64,000 nucleotides of DNA, taken from assembly GCF_033439725.1 (NCBI RefSeq), contig NW_026944388.1:3782001-3846000 (forward strand), in the 5' to 3' direction. This document shows positions 45,721 through 57,395 of this stretch, piece by piece. The notes beneath the pieces were generated by a model. The model saw only the letters and a program-made list of their open reading frames with translations, did no database searches and was not told the DNA's origin. Every line of letters begins with the position of its first letter. Position 1 is the first letter of the stretch. Source of the DNA: Neurospora tetraspora. Taxonomy: Eukaryota; Ascomycota; Sordariomycetes; Sordariales; Sordariaceae. The position numbers and the translations under genes were made by a program.

Positions 45721-46042
45721 TTGCTCCATCTGGTCGCGGCACCTGTAAAGTTGTAATGATGCTCATGCATGCTATCTATTTTTACTTTTATCTTTATTTT
45801 TATTTTTATTTTTATTTTTATTTTTATCTTTATTTTCATGGATTGGGCTGTTCCTTTTTCTTCCGATCATCCATCCCTATGGTTGCCAAACGCGTGATAC
45901 CATCAACCAACATCGCCACGGTACATAACTGATATGACTCCTGAAGTGTGCTTGCTGGATTGCAGTGCCAACCAACCCAAACTCCTTCTTCCATTCCGCA
46001 TTTCCTACTAACCTTTCTCCGCTCATCATTTCCTCTCCCTCT
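45697..46042. other. Intergenic with T-rich microsatellite
   Basis: No gene is seen. A (TTTTTA)-type microsatellite with interruptions fills 45778-45837. Confidence 0.5.
45778..45837. repeat. TTTTTA microsatellite, about 10 units
   Basis: Imperfect hexanucleotide repeat (units TTTTTA, TTTATC, TTTTAT) over 60 bases. Confidence 0.85.
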
Positions 46043-47406
46043 TCACATCAAAACCCCCGGCCAAGCATTCGTATCAGGCGGCAATTTATACCAGCACCGA
46101 TTTCTCTCCGGCACCTCACCACCACCAGGCTCTCCTCCTCCTCCTCCTCCGACAACCCTAATTCCGGAGGAGGAGCTCGGAGGCGCCGCCGACGATTGAC
46201 CACTGGCACTAGCACTAGCTGCTCCAGCTCCAGCTGCTCCCAACGGAATGTTCTCCGACGTTAACTGACTCTGGCTTTCCAGCGGCGACTTACTACCTGC
46301 CGTGCCGCCGCCGCCGCCGCCGCTGCCGCTTTGGGGTCGGCTAACAACTCGTGAAAGGGTTGATAGAGAGAGGATGCAAGAGGCGATGATGGTGAGGGCG
46401 GATTCGGCGGTTGCGTAGTAGATTAGGGGGGCGGTGTTGACTTGGTTTGTGTTAGTATGGGAGTTGGGAAGGGAGGGAGGGAGGAAGTAAGGAAGTGAGG
46501 GGGGTACGTACAAGTAAAGTCTGAGGAGGTGAGGCCTGAGATTACGGTTGCTTTCATTACGGCGCCTGCCCCGGAGCTGGAGGTTGGTTGGTTGTGTTGG
46601 TTAGGAGACGGAGTTTACAGTCGTTGCTAAGTGAAAGGAGGGAGGGAGCGGTACATACACAAGGGCGACAACGATGGCTAGGGAGATTCCGAGTTTTTCC
46701 TTCCAATGGAGCATTTGGAGTTGAAAGAATAATGCTAATGGTAGGAGAGCTAGGATGAGGTCCACGGCTGCGGAGTAGCCTGCACTCGTCGATCAGTATC
46801 GCGACATCCAAGCTGGCACAGGGCATACATACCAGCAGCAAACATGGCATACTGCGGATACACCTGGTTATCCCAACACGTCCCCTCCATGTAGGTATCC
46901 CACGTTTTTGCGGCCGGCGAGCACCTGATCCACATGAAGAGGGCGTTGACGATCAAAAAGACGTGGATGGTAGCGACGCCGAGCCAGAGGAGGTCTTTGG
47001 TCCATCTACCCGACAGCAACCGGAGCAGCGTGAGGGCGAACGAGGTCTTGCTCCATACCGAGGCGAGGATGGAGAGGGTGCCGATGAAGTTGCCGATTAG
47101 ACCGATGGTGGGGAGGTTGTCTTCGGGGATAGCTTGGACGTGTTTGCCGAGGCCTTTGGAGGTGGCGATGGTGATGATGAAGGTGGAGGTTTTGAGGACG
47201 AACTGCAGAAGTGTCAGTCGTGCCATGAGCGTTGACATTGGAGAGAGAGGACTTACCCATGAGAGAGAACAAACATGGTCATCCCACCATAGCTTCTTCT
47301 TGGAACGAATCTTCCATACTATCCTGACAAGAAGGGATAGTGCTGCCAAACCGGTGAGCGTCCAAGTAATGGCGAGGATCTCGGATCCTCGATTTTCAGA
47401 TTTCAT
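46043..47406 (-). CDS. Seven-TM fungal rhodopsin-domain (PTH11/SAT4-like) membrane protein
   Basis: Five exons (47257-47406, 46833-47202, 46659-46779, 46512-46576, 46043-46440) give 367 aa. Seven hydrophobic segments run from residue 8 to about 290. Characteristic family features are KLWWDDHVCSLSW after TM1, KTSFALTLLRL, the RCSPAAKTWD...GTCWD extracellular loop with paired Cys, and YSAAVDLILALLPLALFFQLQM in two halves. The C-terminal tail is Gly/Ser-rich (PQSGSGGGGGG, about 300-367). Such proteins are widespread in filamentous ascomycetes and are proposed surface receptors; here the ligand is unknown. The start at 47406 is the first in-frame ATG and sits just before TM1, as usual in the family. 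Exon 4 uses acceptor CTCCAG at 46577, because the next CAG downstream breaks the frame. Confidence 0.87.
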
Positions 47407-48649
47407 GTTAACGAGAGTGATAGTAGTAGAAAGAGAAGAGCAGCAAAACCGTCCATGAATGGGGTGAGAGGACTGTGCCAGACTGAGACCTATCAGGGGG
47501 GGTTCTGGGTTCAACAAGCTGTCAATAGTGTCTTATAGGTGAACAAAATTCCTTGGGCAAGCTTGCGATACACAACATATGCGATCTGTTCGGGCCCATG
47601 GTGCGTGGGCCAAAGGTCACACATAGTGACCGTCGACCCCGAAGAGGAGAACTCGAGGAGAGGTAGGAAGCCTACTTGGGACACGTACTGCTGGATCCCT
47701 TTTTGGTACTTCACATCCCTCGGAGTCGAACTCTTGAGACCACCGCACCACACCGGGGCCGAGAGCACCTCACCGGGTCAAAACAGCTTTTCCCGTGTCC
47801 GAGGTTGTACTTGGTTTGCTGGCGGGCGGTCACTGCTGGTAGTGTCACGATGGGTTTCCAGTAGGACCAGTCCTTTGGCTCGCTTTTGGTGTTTACGGAC
47901 GGTTGCGCGGCGATAACACCCCTATTGTTGTCATTTGGGGCAACACATCAGCCGGCTTGATAATACACCTCCCTTTTCTTGTGATACCTGTGTGTTATGG
48001 TTCCTCAAGATTGCTGTCGGTATGGGACTGGACTGGAGTGAGCTCAGGCACCACCATAACCGTTGGGGTTCAGCTTCCCATGATTGATTCGAGTCTCATT
48101 GCATATTCCGCTTGATCTTGATTGCTGGTCCCAACGGCGGGATCGTCAGGCACAAACCTGATGCCAAACCCATCACTTCGAGGCGGGAATATCACAGGTA
48201 CTCCCCCCTTTCTTCAGCAGGACTGGTATAGCTGACTGTGCTCCAGTTCACCAAGACATCGACGTCAACCGCATTATGTTATTTCCTAGTCTCCTGGAAA
48301 GTGAGGAGAATACTCCCAGGGAAACAGTCTAGCCAAGAATTTAATCCATCCCTGCTCGCAAGTCGGTTTTCCATTGGGAACCGTGAGGTATAAGATGCCA
48401 TGTTAACATGTCAACAGGGGCGTTGTGAATACCGACAATGGTTCACTACCACCTTATAACCTGCTTTCCGGGCTTGTCAATGCGATGCCAAATTCAAGGC
48501 CGGAAGTAAAAGACCATGATGTGAAATTACTGATAACCAGCGATATGTCGGAAGATGTGAGGGTTCAATTGCACGCGACTTGTGTTGTCCTTCTTCGGGT
48601 TCATTGAGCCGTCGACAGATGTAAAGAGGAAGAAGACATCGCGCCTGCA
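47407..48649. promoter_or_regulatory. Divergent region between the 7TM gene and the secreted repeat protein
   Basis: No gene is seen in 1.24 kb. A tRNA-like B-box at about 47713 (minus strand) lacks a cloverleaf. Confidence 0.5.
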
Positions 48650-50771
48650 ATGACAAGAAGGAGCATTTGGCTCGCTATCTTGGCGCTATGCTTGGCCCAA
48701 GCTTTCGCTGCGCAGTGCTCGAATGACAGCTGTCTTAGCGGTAAGTTTGCCCTGTAGCCAGCTGCTAGCGGGTGCTGTTGACGTAACCGTCCTGTTTCAA
48801 CCTCCCGTCCTTTCTTATCACGATTACTCGAACTCGAACTCCCGTCTTCTTGCTTGCGCATTTGATCACTGACAAACTGTTTGTCGAACAGCCATCCGAA
48901 CTGCGCCAACTGGCAGAAATGCCACGGCAGACTGTCTGTCCTTCCTTGCGCAAGCTACCCCCACGGGAATACCCAGCAGGACGACGACCACGACCACGGT
49001 GACCAGCACAAAGAGTGTCGCGACTCTTACACCACATCGCTCTGCGACCGTTACCAGACAAACAGGGCGAACGAGTCCGATCACTTCCGAGACCGAGCAT
49101 AATGGAAACCATAAGCGGACCGAAGTCAAATACAATGTTTTCAACGGAAAGGGCTTGGGCTACTTACCCGTACAGGCTCTCCAGGAGCGGCGGGTGACTA
49201 CGAGCCCAACTTCGGCGACACTACCTCTGTATGCGAAGAAATGCGCCTTAGAAGCCGATTACTCTTCGGCATGCTCTTGCTTGGGGCTCTCTCGAATCAC
49301 TAGGGCTGCTGCTCAGCCAGTCACTACGAAAACAGTTACTGCCATCTGGACAGTTTCGAACGTTACTCTGCCGCCTTTCTTCACCAACAGCACAAGCCCA
49401 GCAGGGTACAATGGGACAGGGCCAGGGACAGGAACAGTTGCGAGCACCATATACACCGGAAGAAAAACTGGAAGCAGCGGTTCTCTACGTCCTACGACTT
49501 TGTTCACGAGCCGAGTGACTTCTTCCAAAGGATCAAGCAGTGGTTCGGAGTTGAGCAGCGTCTTCAGGACAGCAACATTCTCGATCACCAAACCCTCAAC
49601 CATCAAACCAACCGTACATGTGGTGACCATTGCAACGCTGACGACGACGAAGGAATCATTATGGGTGAATACGACGTCGACGCGCAGTTATCCAGCTGGA
49701 AAAACTACAGTTATTCACTACACAAACTCTACGGCAGCTCTAGCAACAGCATCTGCGAACATCACAACTTCATCCTCTTGGCTCAATGCCACTACGAGTG
49801 CCAAATATCCGATTTCCATCAACAGCACAGCGTCATGGTATAACGGGGCGTCTACCAGCTCATTACTGCCAGGTACTGGCACTGGAGTGGTCAAGACAAC
49901 CGCGAGCGTCAAATTCACAATTCCCAAGAATAGTACGGCCTCATGGTACAATGGGACATCAACGAGCTTTCGACCACTGGGGACCGGGACCGGGGTCGTA
50001 CTTACAACCGGCCCAGTCGCATCCCCAACAACAACCGCCGCCCGCTTCCCCTTCCCCCTCAACACCACAACCTTCTGGTCCAACGGAACCGCAACAACAG
50101 CTCCAACAGTCCGAGGCACCGGTACGGGTACGGGTACGGGAATATTGGTTACTGACACAGGCTATTACAACACCTCTACTCCCCTTCCCACCACCTCCAC
50201 CTCCACCTCTACAACATCAGCCAAACCAACAGCCACCACCCAAGACTTAACCTGCGGCGAAACCTCCACCCCGTTCTCGCTTCGCGTCTCCCAACCCGGC
50301 GGTACCTTTGACAATTGGTTCGTTCACGTCGTTGGTAATGGTCTGCTCTTTACCAGCAGTCAATCCCTCGCCAGCTCGTTTAGTGTAGAGGGGACTGGAC
50401 ATTTGTGTGCTGTTGGGTATAACGATGGGAGTAGTGGGAGGCCGAGGATTGCGGCGGTGGGTGTTGCTGGTGCTGGTGCCGGGGATGATGGGAGTGGTGA
50501 CGGGACTGGTGAAGGGAGTGGCGAGGGAGGAGGGTATGAGGGGCCGGTGTGGATGTTGAGGCAGGGGACGTTGAAGGCTTATTGGGAGGAGGATTATACA
50601 GCTTTGGAGTGTACGAGGGATGGGGGGTTGAGTTGTAAGCCTGCTAATTCTACGAGTGGTGCGGTTGGGAGGTGGGTTGGATGTGGAGTGCAGTTGAGTT
50701 TGGGGAGTGAAGGGGTGGGTGCTGGGGGGGTGAACTGTACTTCTGTTTCTTTGGAGGTTGTCGAGTCTTAA
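48650..50771 (+). CDS. Secreted Thr/Ser-rich repeat glycoprotein, unknown function
   Basis: Exons 48650-48740 and 48892-50771 give 656 aa. The signal peptide is MTRRSIWLAILALCLAQAFA, with likely cleavage before AQCSND. The N-terminal Cys-containing part is followed by YSSACSCLG (about 154-162), a motif common in fungal cell-surface proteins. The middle is Thr/Ser/Asn-rich with many N-glycosylation sequons. Three diverged repeats of about 36 aa (residues 335-369, 371-405, 415-454) share NSTASWYNG and GTGTGVV. The C-terminal domain (about 485-656) is Cys-containing and starts DLTCGETSTPFSLRVSQPGG. There is no C-terminal hydrophobic tail, so a GPI anchor is unlikely; it may be secreted or wall-bound. 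I do not know its function. Confidence 0.85.
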
Positions 50772-51385
50772 GGTGAGTATGAGCTTGCCGTAATGGTTTC
50801 AGCTCGTTCAATACCAATTTAATAACATAGCGTATACGAGCGCGAAAACATAAGAGCTTCTTGTGCCTTATTTGCTTTCCCAAATTCTTTACCTTTTTCT
50901 ACTGACCCAAGATTTGACTTTCGGTTGCCCTCGGCATGAAGGTTAGTACTTTGCTTCCTCGGTATTCACAATGAATAGGGTAAATTTCCATGAATGGCAG
51001 GCTGTACCAGATATTTCACCTGCTTTTGTTTCTTCACATCAACGAGTGGGTAATAAATAGCGCTCTAGAAAGCTTCGCGCGCTGAATCAGCATGGAAGTT
51101 GCATGTCAAGTAGACAGGATAGGTAGGTATACAGGCATCCACGAGTCGTGTTTGATAGGTAGAGGTGGGTAAGTGAATGGGAACCCCCGGGGAGATATGT
51201 ATATTCAGTCAGGTAAGGTAAGGTAGGTATCCAGTGCCAGCCAGTATCAACAAGGGCACTTATCCCAACCCTTATATAAGTACCTGTACCCAACATCCCA
51301 AAGCATCCATCCATGCCTCCCCCCGTTCCAAAGCACACCTCACTCACCATTCACTAATCTACCAAGAGACAGTGAACCAACCCCC
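50772..51385. other. Convergent intergenic region
   Basis: 3' flanks of the secreted protein and the carboxypeptidase. No gene is seen. Confidence 0.5.
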
Positions 51386-52868
51386 TTACTTCATATTAGC
51401 CAACAAATAATTCACCCCCGCCCACGCCTCAACACCACTCGGCAGAATCTGCGCAGCAGGCAGCACGAACCCGTTGGCACCGGTATCTCGGAGTTCCAAT
51501 GTGAACGAGTAATCGGCGCCCGTGACGTCGAAAACATAGTCGACCGAGGTGCCCGTGGTCTTGTAGATGGTGGAGCAGATGGGCCCGTAGTTGAAGGTGG
51601 TGCCGTAGACGGCCTTGATGGCGGCCACGGCGCCGCGGGCGAGGGACTGGTACTCGGTGTTCTTGGCGGGGACGGCGGAGCAGGTGTAGCCGTAGGCTGT
51701 TGAGAAAAAAAAAATTAGTTGTTGGGGGGGGGACTGGAAAAAAAAAAGAGGGAGGGGGGAGGGGGGACGGGAAAGGATAAGGAAAAAAACGGGAAGGGGA
51801 AAAGGGGAAGGAAAAGGGGAACGAAAAGGAAAAAAAAAACGTACGAGACATGAAAAGCTGCGAGTACGAGTGCCAATCAATATACAACTTCAAGCCCTGC
51901 GCAGCCTTGACCTTGTTCAGGAACGCAGCAAGCGCCGTCGTCTCGGGCGCATCGCTCTGCTTGGCGCCCTTGTAGTCCTCGGCGCAGGGGCTGGTGGAGG
52001 CGCCGCCCGAGGCGGACCACTGGATGGGCCAGTTGCGGTTGATGTCACGGCCGACGCACGAGGAGCCCGAGTTGGCCTGGCGGTTCTTGCGCCACAGACG
52101 CGTGGTGGTCTGGGTGTAGATGAAGCCGTCCGGGTTGACGACGGGGAAGATGTAGAACTCGTACTTGTCGACGAAGGACTTGACGGTGGCGTCGGAGCCG
52201 TAGTTGTTGAGGAGGTACCAGGCTTGGTACTCGGCGACCTGGAGATGTGTTAGAGATTCTATTCCTACATGACAGTTTAGGGTGCCGTGACCGTGACATA
52301 CCATGGTGGTGATCCACTCGCGCGCATGCACGGTACCGTGGAACACAATGGCGGGCTTGACGCCCTTGCCGGCGCTACCCCAGAAACGGATACCAGTGAT
52401 GGCGTTTCCGTTGACAGAGGTGCCCGAGGTGACGATCTCGGACTGGTTGGGGTGGGCAGCCACGAGATCCTTGAGGAAGGTCAAGTGGTCGGCATAGGCG
52501 TGGTACGAGTTGAACCAGCTCTGGTCAGCCGTGCCGGCGTAGGCCTGGAAGCCGGACTCGTTGGCGATGGAGACGCCGAGATCCTCGTGCATGGTGAGGG
52601 TCTCGAAGCCCTCAGCCTGGGCATTGAAGGCAGCGAGCTTGGTGGGCGGGATGACAACGTCGGCGTGGCCGCCAACCTTGGCCGCACCCTTCCAGGTCTC
52701 GAGGTCGAGGTCGGCGATGATCTTGTTCAGCTTGGCGGCATCATCACCGGCGGCGACACGGAGGACCTTGTAGCCATCGTACGAAGTCCGCTGGGGCCGG
52801 GCTTCGGAGCGGATGGCGGTGGCGGAGGCAAGGCCCAGGAGGGCGGTGAGGATGGAGAGGGACTTCAT
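51386..52868 (-). CDS. Secreted zinc metallocarboxypeptidase (M14A, carboxypeptidase A-like)
   Basis: Exons 52302-52868, 51845-52238 and 51386-51696 give 423 aa. The signal peptide is about residues 1-17 (MKSLSILTALLGLASAT), followed by an M14 activation propeptide (about 20-110). The catalytic domain has zinc ligands His181 and Glu184 in HAREW and His312 in DWHSYSQL, and the catalytic Glu388 in ELRDTG. NPDGF and GRDINRNW form the substrate-carboxylate region. All essential residues are present, so the enzyme should remove C-terminal residues from extracellular peptides after propeptide release. Intron 2 (51697-51844) is a nearly pure pyrimidine tract on the coding strand and splits the codon right after the third zinc ligand region. 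Confidence 0.95.
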
Positions 52869-54476
52869 GGTGGTGGTGGGCTTCGAGATGCTGTGTTCTC
52901 CGTCGCTGCCTTCTCCCTCTTGATCATGATGGCGGTCGATGGGTCCTCGGCCATCTTATAGTTGCCCGTTTTGCGTGTAAAGCTGGGGTACCGGTCGGTG
53001 AAAGGTCTGGATCAGCATCAGCATCGTGAGGTCCGAGCTAGGTAGAGTAGGTGATAGAGTGGATAGTTGGGGTAGGTAGCAGTCGATATCGAGGTCAAGC
53101 TCGAAGCGGAAGGTGTTTGATGGGCCAAGTAACCGGCCTCCATCCATGTTCGGCATCTGGATAGACGCATTTTCGAGGTGCTCAACTTCAGACAACCAGA
53201 GTTCGTTTGTCGGGAGCCCCTCGGATGCCCCTTGATACTAATTCCACCGGGAAGGGCAAGTCGGGGACGATTGCTTGGATTGGTACCTTTTGATCGGCAC
53301 GTTGGTTGCATCAAGTCCCTCGGTCCTGCATCACGGCATGACCCAATCCGGAAGGTTGTGATCCAGCCATGGCGCTGCATTATGCCATCTCGTATTTCTC
53401 TTCAACGTCAAGCGGCAGTCAAGATCACAGATGGCTGGATTGACGTAGCATGCTTGGCAAGATCGAGAAGGTTGCAACGGGCATCGCATGAGTCTATCCA
53501 ACAGGGGTTGTGTCGAGAAACTGCAGAAAGCTTAGGAAAGGCGCCATTTTCCCCATGTGTTTGCGATTGTGTCTTGATTGACTTGTATCACCATCTCAGC
53601 TTCCTGTTCCGGCAACAGCTATAGCCTCATCCCCTGATTCTTGAGAGAGAACCAAGGCTCTTGCCGCGGGGAGGGAGGAGCTATCGCGACATGGCAGAGG
53701 CGGGGGTACGAGGCACGTAAAGGGAAGGAAGGATGAAACGCTCATCCAAAGGTCAAACGGATAAGGCAGAAGTTGTCAACATGATTACACGATGAAAGAG
53801 CTGCTGTTGGTGTTGCTGTTGGTGTTGGTGTTGTTTCAGCGGTTGTCGAACGAGGTACAGAGTGGGGTCCTACGGCAGTGGTCCAGCAACAAGCTCGGTG
53901 AGCGGGCGGGTGAGCTCGGTCTGGCTCGGGACCGCCAAGCACAAACAGATAACCCCAACCCTCATGCAAAACACCAACAGGTAAAACAGCGATGTTTGAA
54001 GCACAGATTTAAATCTGACATCAGGAGCATATAACATTGTCTTCAAATTACCTTGGTATTGTTCTCCCATAGTAGCCCTACCATGCGTTTGTAGTTTGCA
54101 TTCTTTTTGACAACTTCTACATGACAGCTTCCCACCGGTAATCAAAGTGCGACAACAAGCGGGGATTGAGCTCTTCCAACAGACCGGACATGACTGACGA
54201 TGGCGGGCCATCCCCCTCGACCTCGAAATTAAGCGGCAATTAATAAACTGCATATGCTTGGTGGAGAAAAGAACGTTGAGATCTCAAAAGACCAAAACTC
54301 CCACAGTTCACCATCTCTTGGCCCCACCCACTATTCTAGACTCCACCCGCTACAGGATTTAAGGTTTGCCAAGCACCGAACCCCTTCCTCGGGCGATCCC
54401 GTTCCATCTCCGACTTCCGAGATCTCGCAAAGGTCGACACCAACAAACCACCGGCGACTAGCATAACGCCCTCAAA
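52869..54476. other. Intergenic, no gene seen
   Basis: 1.6 kb between the carboxypeptidase start and the 3' end of the Zn2Cys6 gene. Open stretches present begin with non-ATG codons or have no domain. A GTTGGTGTT-type repeat lies near 53805-53835. Confidence 0.5.
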
Positions 54477-57395
54477 TCAAAAATAAAACTGCTGCTGAGG
54501 TGGCTGGCCAGGTGGTGGATGGGCTAAAAAGTCGAAATTCATCGTGTCTACGCCGGTGTTGAAGGGGTCGGGGGATTCTATCATGGGACCCAGACCTTGT
54601 CAGCAAAAATCCGGATAGGGTGAAGAGAGAGGGGAAGGGAGAGGGAAGAAAGAAAAAAGAAAAGAAAAGAAAAAAACTAACCCCAGAAAATGGAATCATA
54701 AAGATCCATCGGCGACATATAAGTAGCCGGATCAAACTGCGACATATCCTGCGGCATTACACCACCCGGGCCCGGGCCGGCGCCGGCGGCACCCGGTTGT
54801 TGGAGAGGTGGCATGTTGAACGGTACCCTGTTTCTTCGTTAGCACACCCCTTCCCTTTCCTACAACTTCAGTCAGGTACGTGATAGAAGGACGACATACC
54901 CTCCCTGATACTCCGCCCCCGCCCCAATCTGCTGTCCCCCATTCTGCTGCTGCATCTCCGCCATCGCCAACGCCGCACTCTGATGCGGATCCAGAGGTCC
55001 TGTCGCTCCCATCTGCTGCTGCATCCCTCCTGCTCCTCCTCCTCTCCCTTGCTGATCCTGTCCGAGACCATACAACGGATACCCATTAGGGAACCCCGCA
55101 AGCTGGTTAATCTGCAGTGGCGTCCTCGTCCCCGACGCCGGCCCGGAAATGCTTCCCTCGCGCTTGATCCCCGTTGGTCCCACCACCGATCCATGATCAT
55201 AAATATTCTTCAGCGCCGTCAACGCGCGCGACAGTGGGCCTGAGAGCTCAATATCGTGATCAGACCGAGGGATGTGCGGTTGCGGCGAGGTTTGTTCTTT
55301 AGCAGCCGTGGCGGACAGGGCCGAAATCAAATCACCCTGGAGCTGGCGCACTTCCGGGTCGGCTTTGGTCTCGCCGAGGATACCCAGCAAAACGGCCGAC
55401 GACAGGCCGTGATAAGTAAAAGCCCAGGAGCGCGTGGGAATCACGGAGAGCTGGTGCATGGCGAGGAACATGCGGACTGTTTCGGTTAGGTTCTCTTTGC
55501 ATTTGTCGGCCAGGTACTTCTTTTGGGACTTTTCGAGCTGGCTGTTTTCGCGCTGGAGGGCGGGCCGGCAGCAGACGGAGACGACGAAGGAGGTGTGGAG
55601 TTTGATGGCGTAGTGCTGGAGGCGGTCCATGGCGGATTTGCAGGCGTCTTTGGTGCGCAGCTGTGGATGGAGCTTGTCTCGTATGCTTTCTACGTCTGCG
55701 CAGTTGGTCAGGATTTGCGTGTAGGTGGCGGTGGCTGCTGCGTCGGGGTTTAGGCGGTCCGAGATGATTTGACAGAGGTGGTACATGGCCTCGAGATAAG
55801 ACCACCCATCTGTCTCGGCGGTCGATGAAAGGGGAATAGGACAGCAGGCAATATGTGTCATTGGATATCGGTCAAAGGATAATGATGTGAGTGTATCGTG
55901 CCAGAGGCAAGTCCACCTGTGGAGAAAGTTAGTATGGAGTTACGGGTGTCCCTTGAATGGATGATCAATCTTACCAAAGCTTCCTCCTAGACATCTCCTT
56001 CTTCACAATTTCGGGCGACTGACGGCCGTCCAGAATCTGTGGACGGTGGAGGCCAAGAGACTGTGCCAATCGACATGTAAGTCCAAGCAAAGCCCAGGAA
56101 GCTTCCGCTTTCATGTCATTGAGTAATACGAAGCTTGTCATCAGCAGGGCCTGTATCGAGTCAAGATTCGGCCTAAACACAGTTAGCGGAACCATTGAAG
56201 GGTCCGGGCTGATATCGGAAGGACGCTTAACATACCTTAACAAAAAGTTACCGAGCCTGAGAAAGTGGAAAGAGATTTGTATGTATTTTTGCGCATCTCG
56301 GGTTCGGATATGGTATGGGGTTTCGTGGTACTGGGAGCCGACTGCGAGGACGGCGAAGAGGATGGCGAGCCATGATGCAGAAACAGGCTTTGTTGTCTTT
56401 GTAGCGGCCCTGGCGTTCTTTGCTCTATCTTCGAGATAGATCATTAACCGGGACTCGAGGTCGTCAATGTCGATAACGAAGCCCCAGAATGGTTGGGGTA
56501 TTTCCTTGTAGGTTCGGAAAAGTCTAGAGGGTGTGAGTCTATGTTTATCTCCAGATATCAGGTGAGGGAGAGTACTTCATGACCTCCCGGTCGGAAGGCA
56601 GTTCGGAAGAGATATCGGACGTTAGCCTGTCCAAGTGGCGGGAGGACATGAGCGGAAAGGGGGCCGAGTTATCGAGCCCCAGTAGGGAACGCATGTCTTG
56701 GCGTATATAGTTTACGTCTTGTGGTTCATCGGTTGCGGTTTGTTCCCTTAGAAGAGCTGGAATGCTATTCTGGCCAACATAACGGGTGATCTCCACGGCT
56801 TCGGGCTCTAACAGAATGGTTAGATGTGACCACCCACCTTGTCGAAAAAAAGGGGGAGTTGTATGACACACCGTATGTTCTTATTGATTCACGGGCCTCA
56901 TGGCTCAAGCTCCGGCCTTCTTGAGCGTCTGGCGAGTGCGGCCTCTTCTTGGAGTGAGAGAGATCAGGCGGAATCGATGACGGTTTGCCGGATGCTGACT
57001 TGTTGGGTTTGTAGGAACAGAGCTGTGGGTGTTCCCGCTTGACACAGTTTTCACATGGACTTTTGTTGTCACACTTTACTTTTCTCTGTCTGCAGGGCCA
57101 GCAGGCGGTACCTGTTAAGGTGAGTAAGAATTTGATTCAAGAGTAGGTACTAAGTGATGGTCACGGACTTTTGAACCGGATTGCTGGGACCGGACCCGGG
57201 AGGGTATGGGAAGCGTGGGGAAGGTTGGGGGCAATGCGCATAAAGTACCTGATGATGATGACATGGAAGGGATGAATAACTAAGTAAGACCCACTTACCA
57301 TATCGAACCTTGCGGTGGGAATGGATGATGCGGTTGGCCTCCTCAGGAGTAAGATCCTCGAGGTTGGGGCTCTCATGGGAGTCGGACATGGACAT
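54477..57395 (-). CDS. Zn2Cys6 fungal transcription factor
   Basis: Eight exons (57299-57395, 56872-57111, 56576-56807, 56236-56523, 55975-56172, 54900-55916, 54682-54827, 54477-54595) give 778 aa. The binuclear cluster is canonical, CX2CX6CX5CX2CX8C, with Cys 36, 39, 46, 52, 55 and 64 (CWPCRQRKVKC). After a linker, the middle homology region runs from PLMSSRHLDRL and WGFVIDIDDLESRLM through the LLGLTCRLAQSLGLHRPQ block, typical of the fungal_trans domain that regulates activity. The C-terminus is Gln/Gly/Pro-rich, with an activation-like tail (SPMDLYDSIFW, then DPFNTGVDTMNFDF). The last intron could be retained, ending the protein at FWG. Target genes are unknown. The cluster's first Cys comes just after intron 1, common for this class. 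Confidence 0.92.

Noticed and set aside
46561-46564. Alternative acceptor (GGGGCAG) for exon 4 of the 7TM gene
   Set aside because: With the good donor at 46658 it shifts the frame; only the CTCCAG acceptor at 46577 restores the family sequence.
47700-47760. Minus-strand tRNA-like A-box and B-box near 47713
   Set aside because: The spacing is too short and no acceptor or anticodon stem forms.
53178-53624. 148-codon plus-strand frame upstream of the carboxypeptidase
   Set aside because: Non-ATG start, no domain, and no splice extension on either side.
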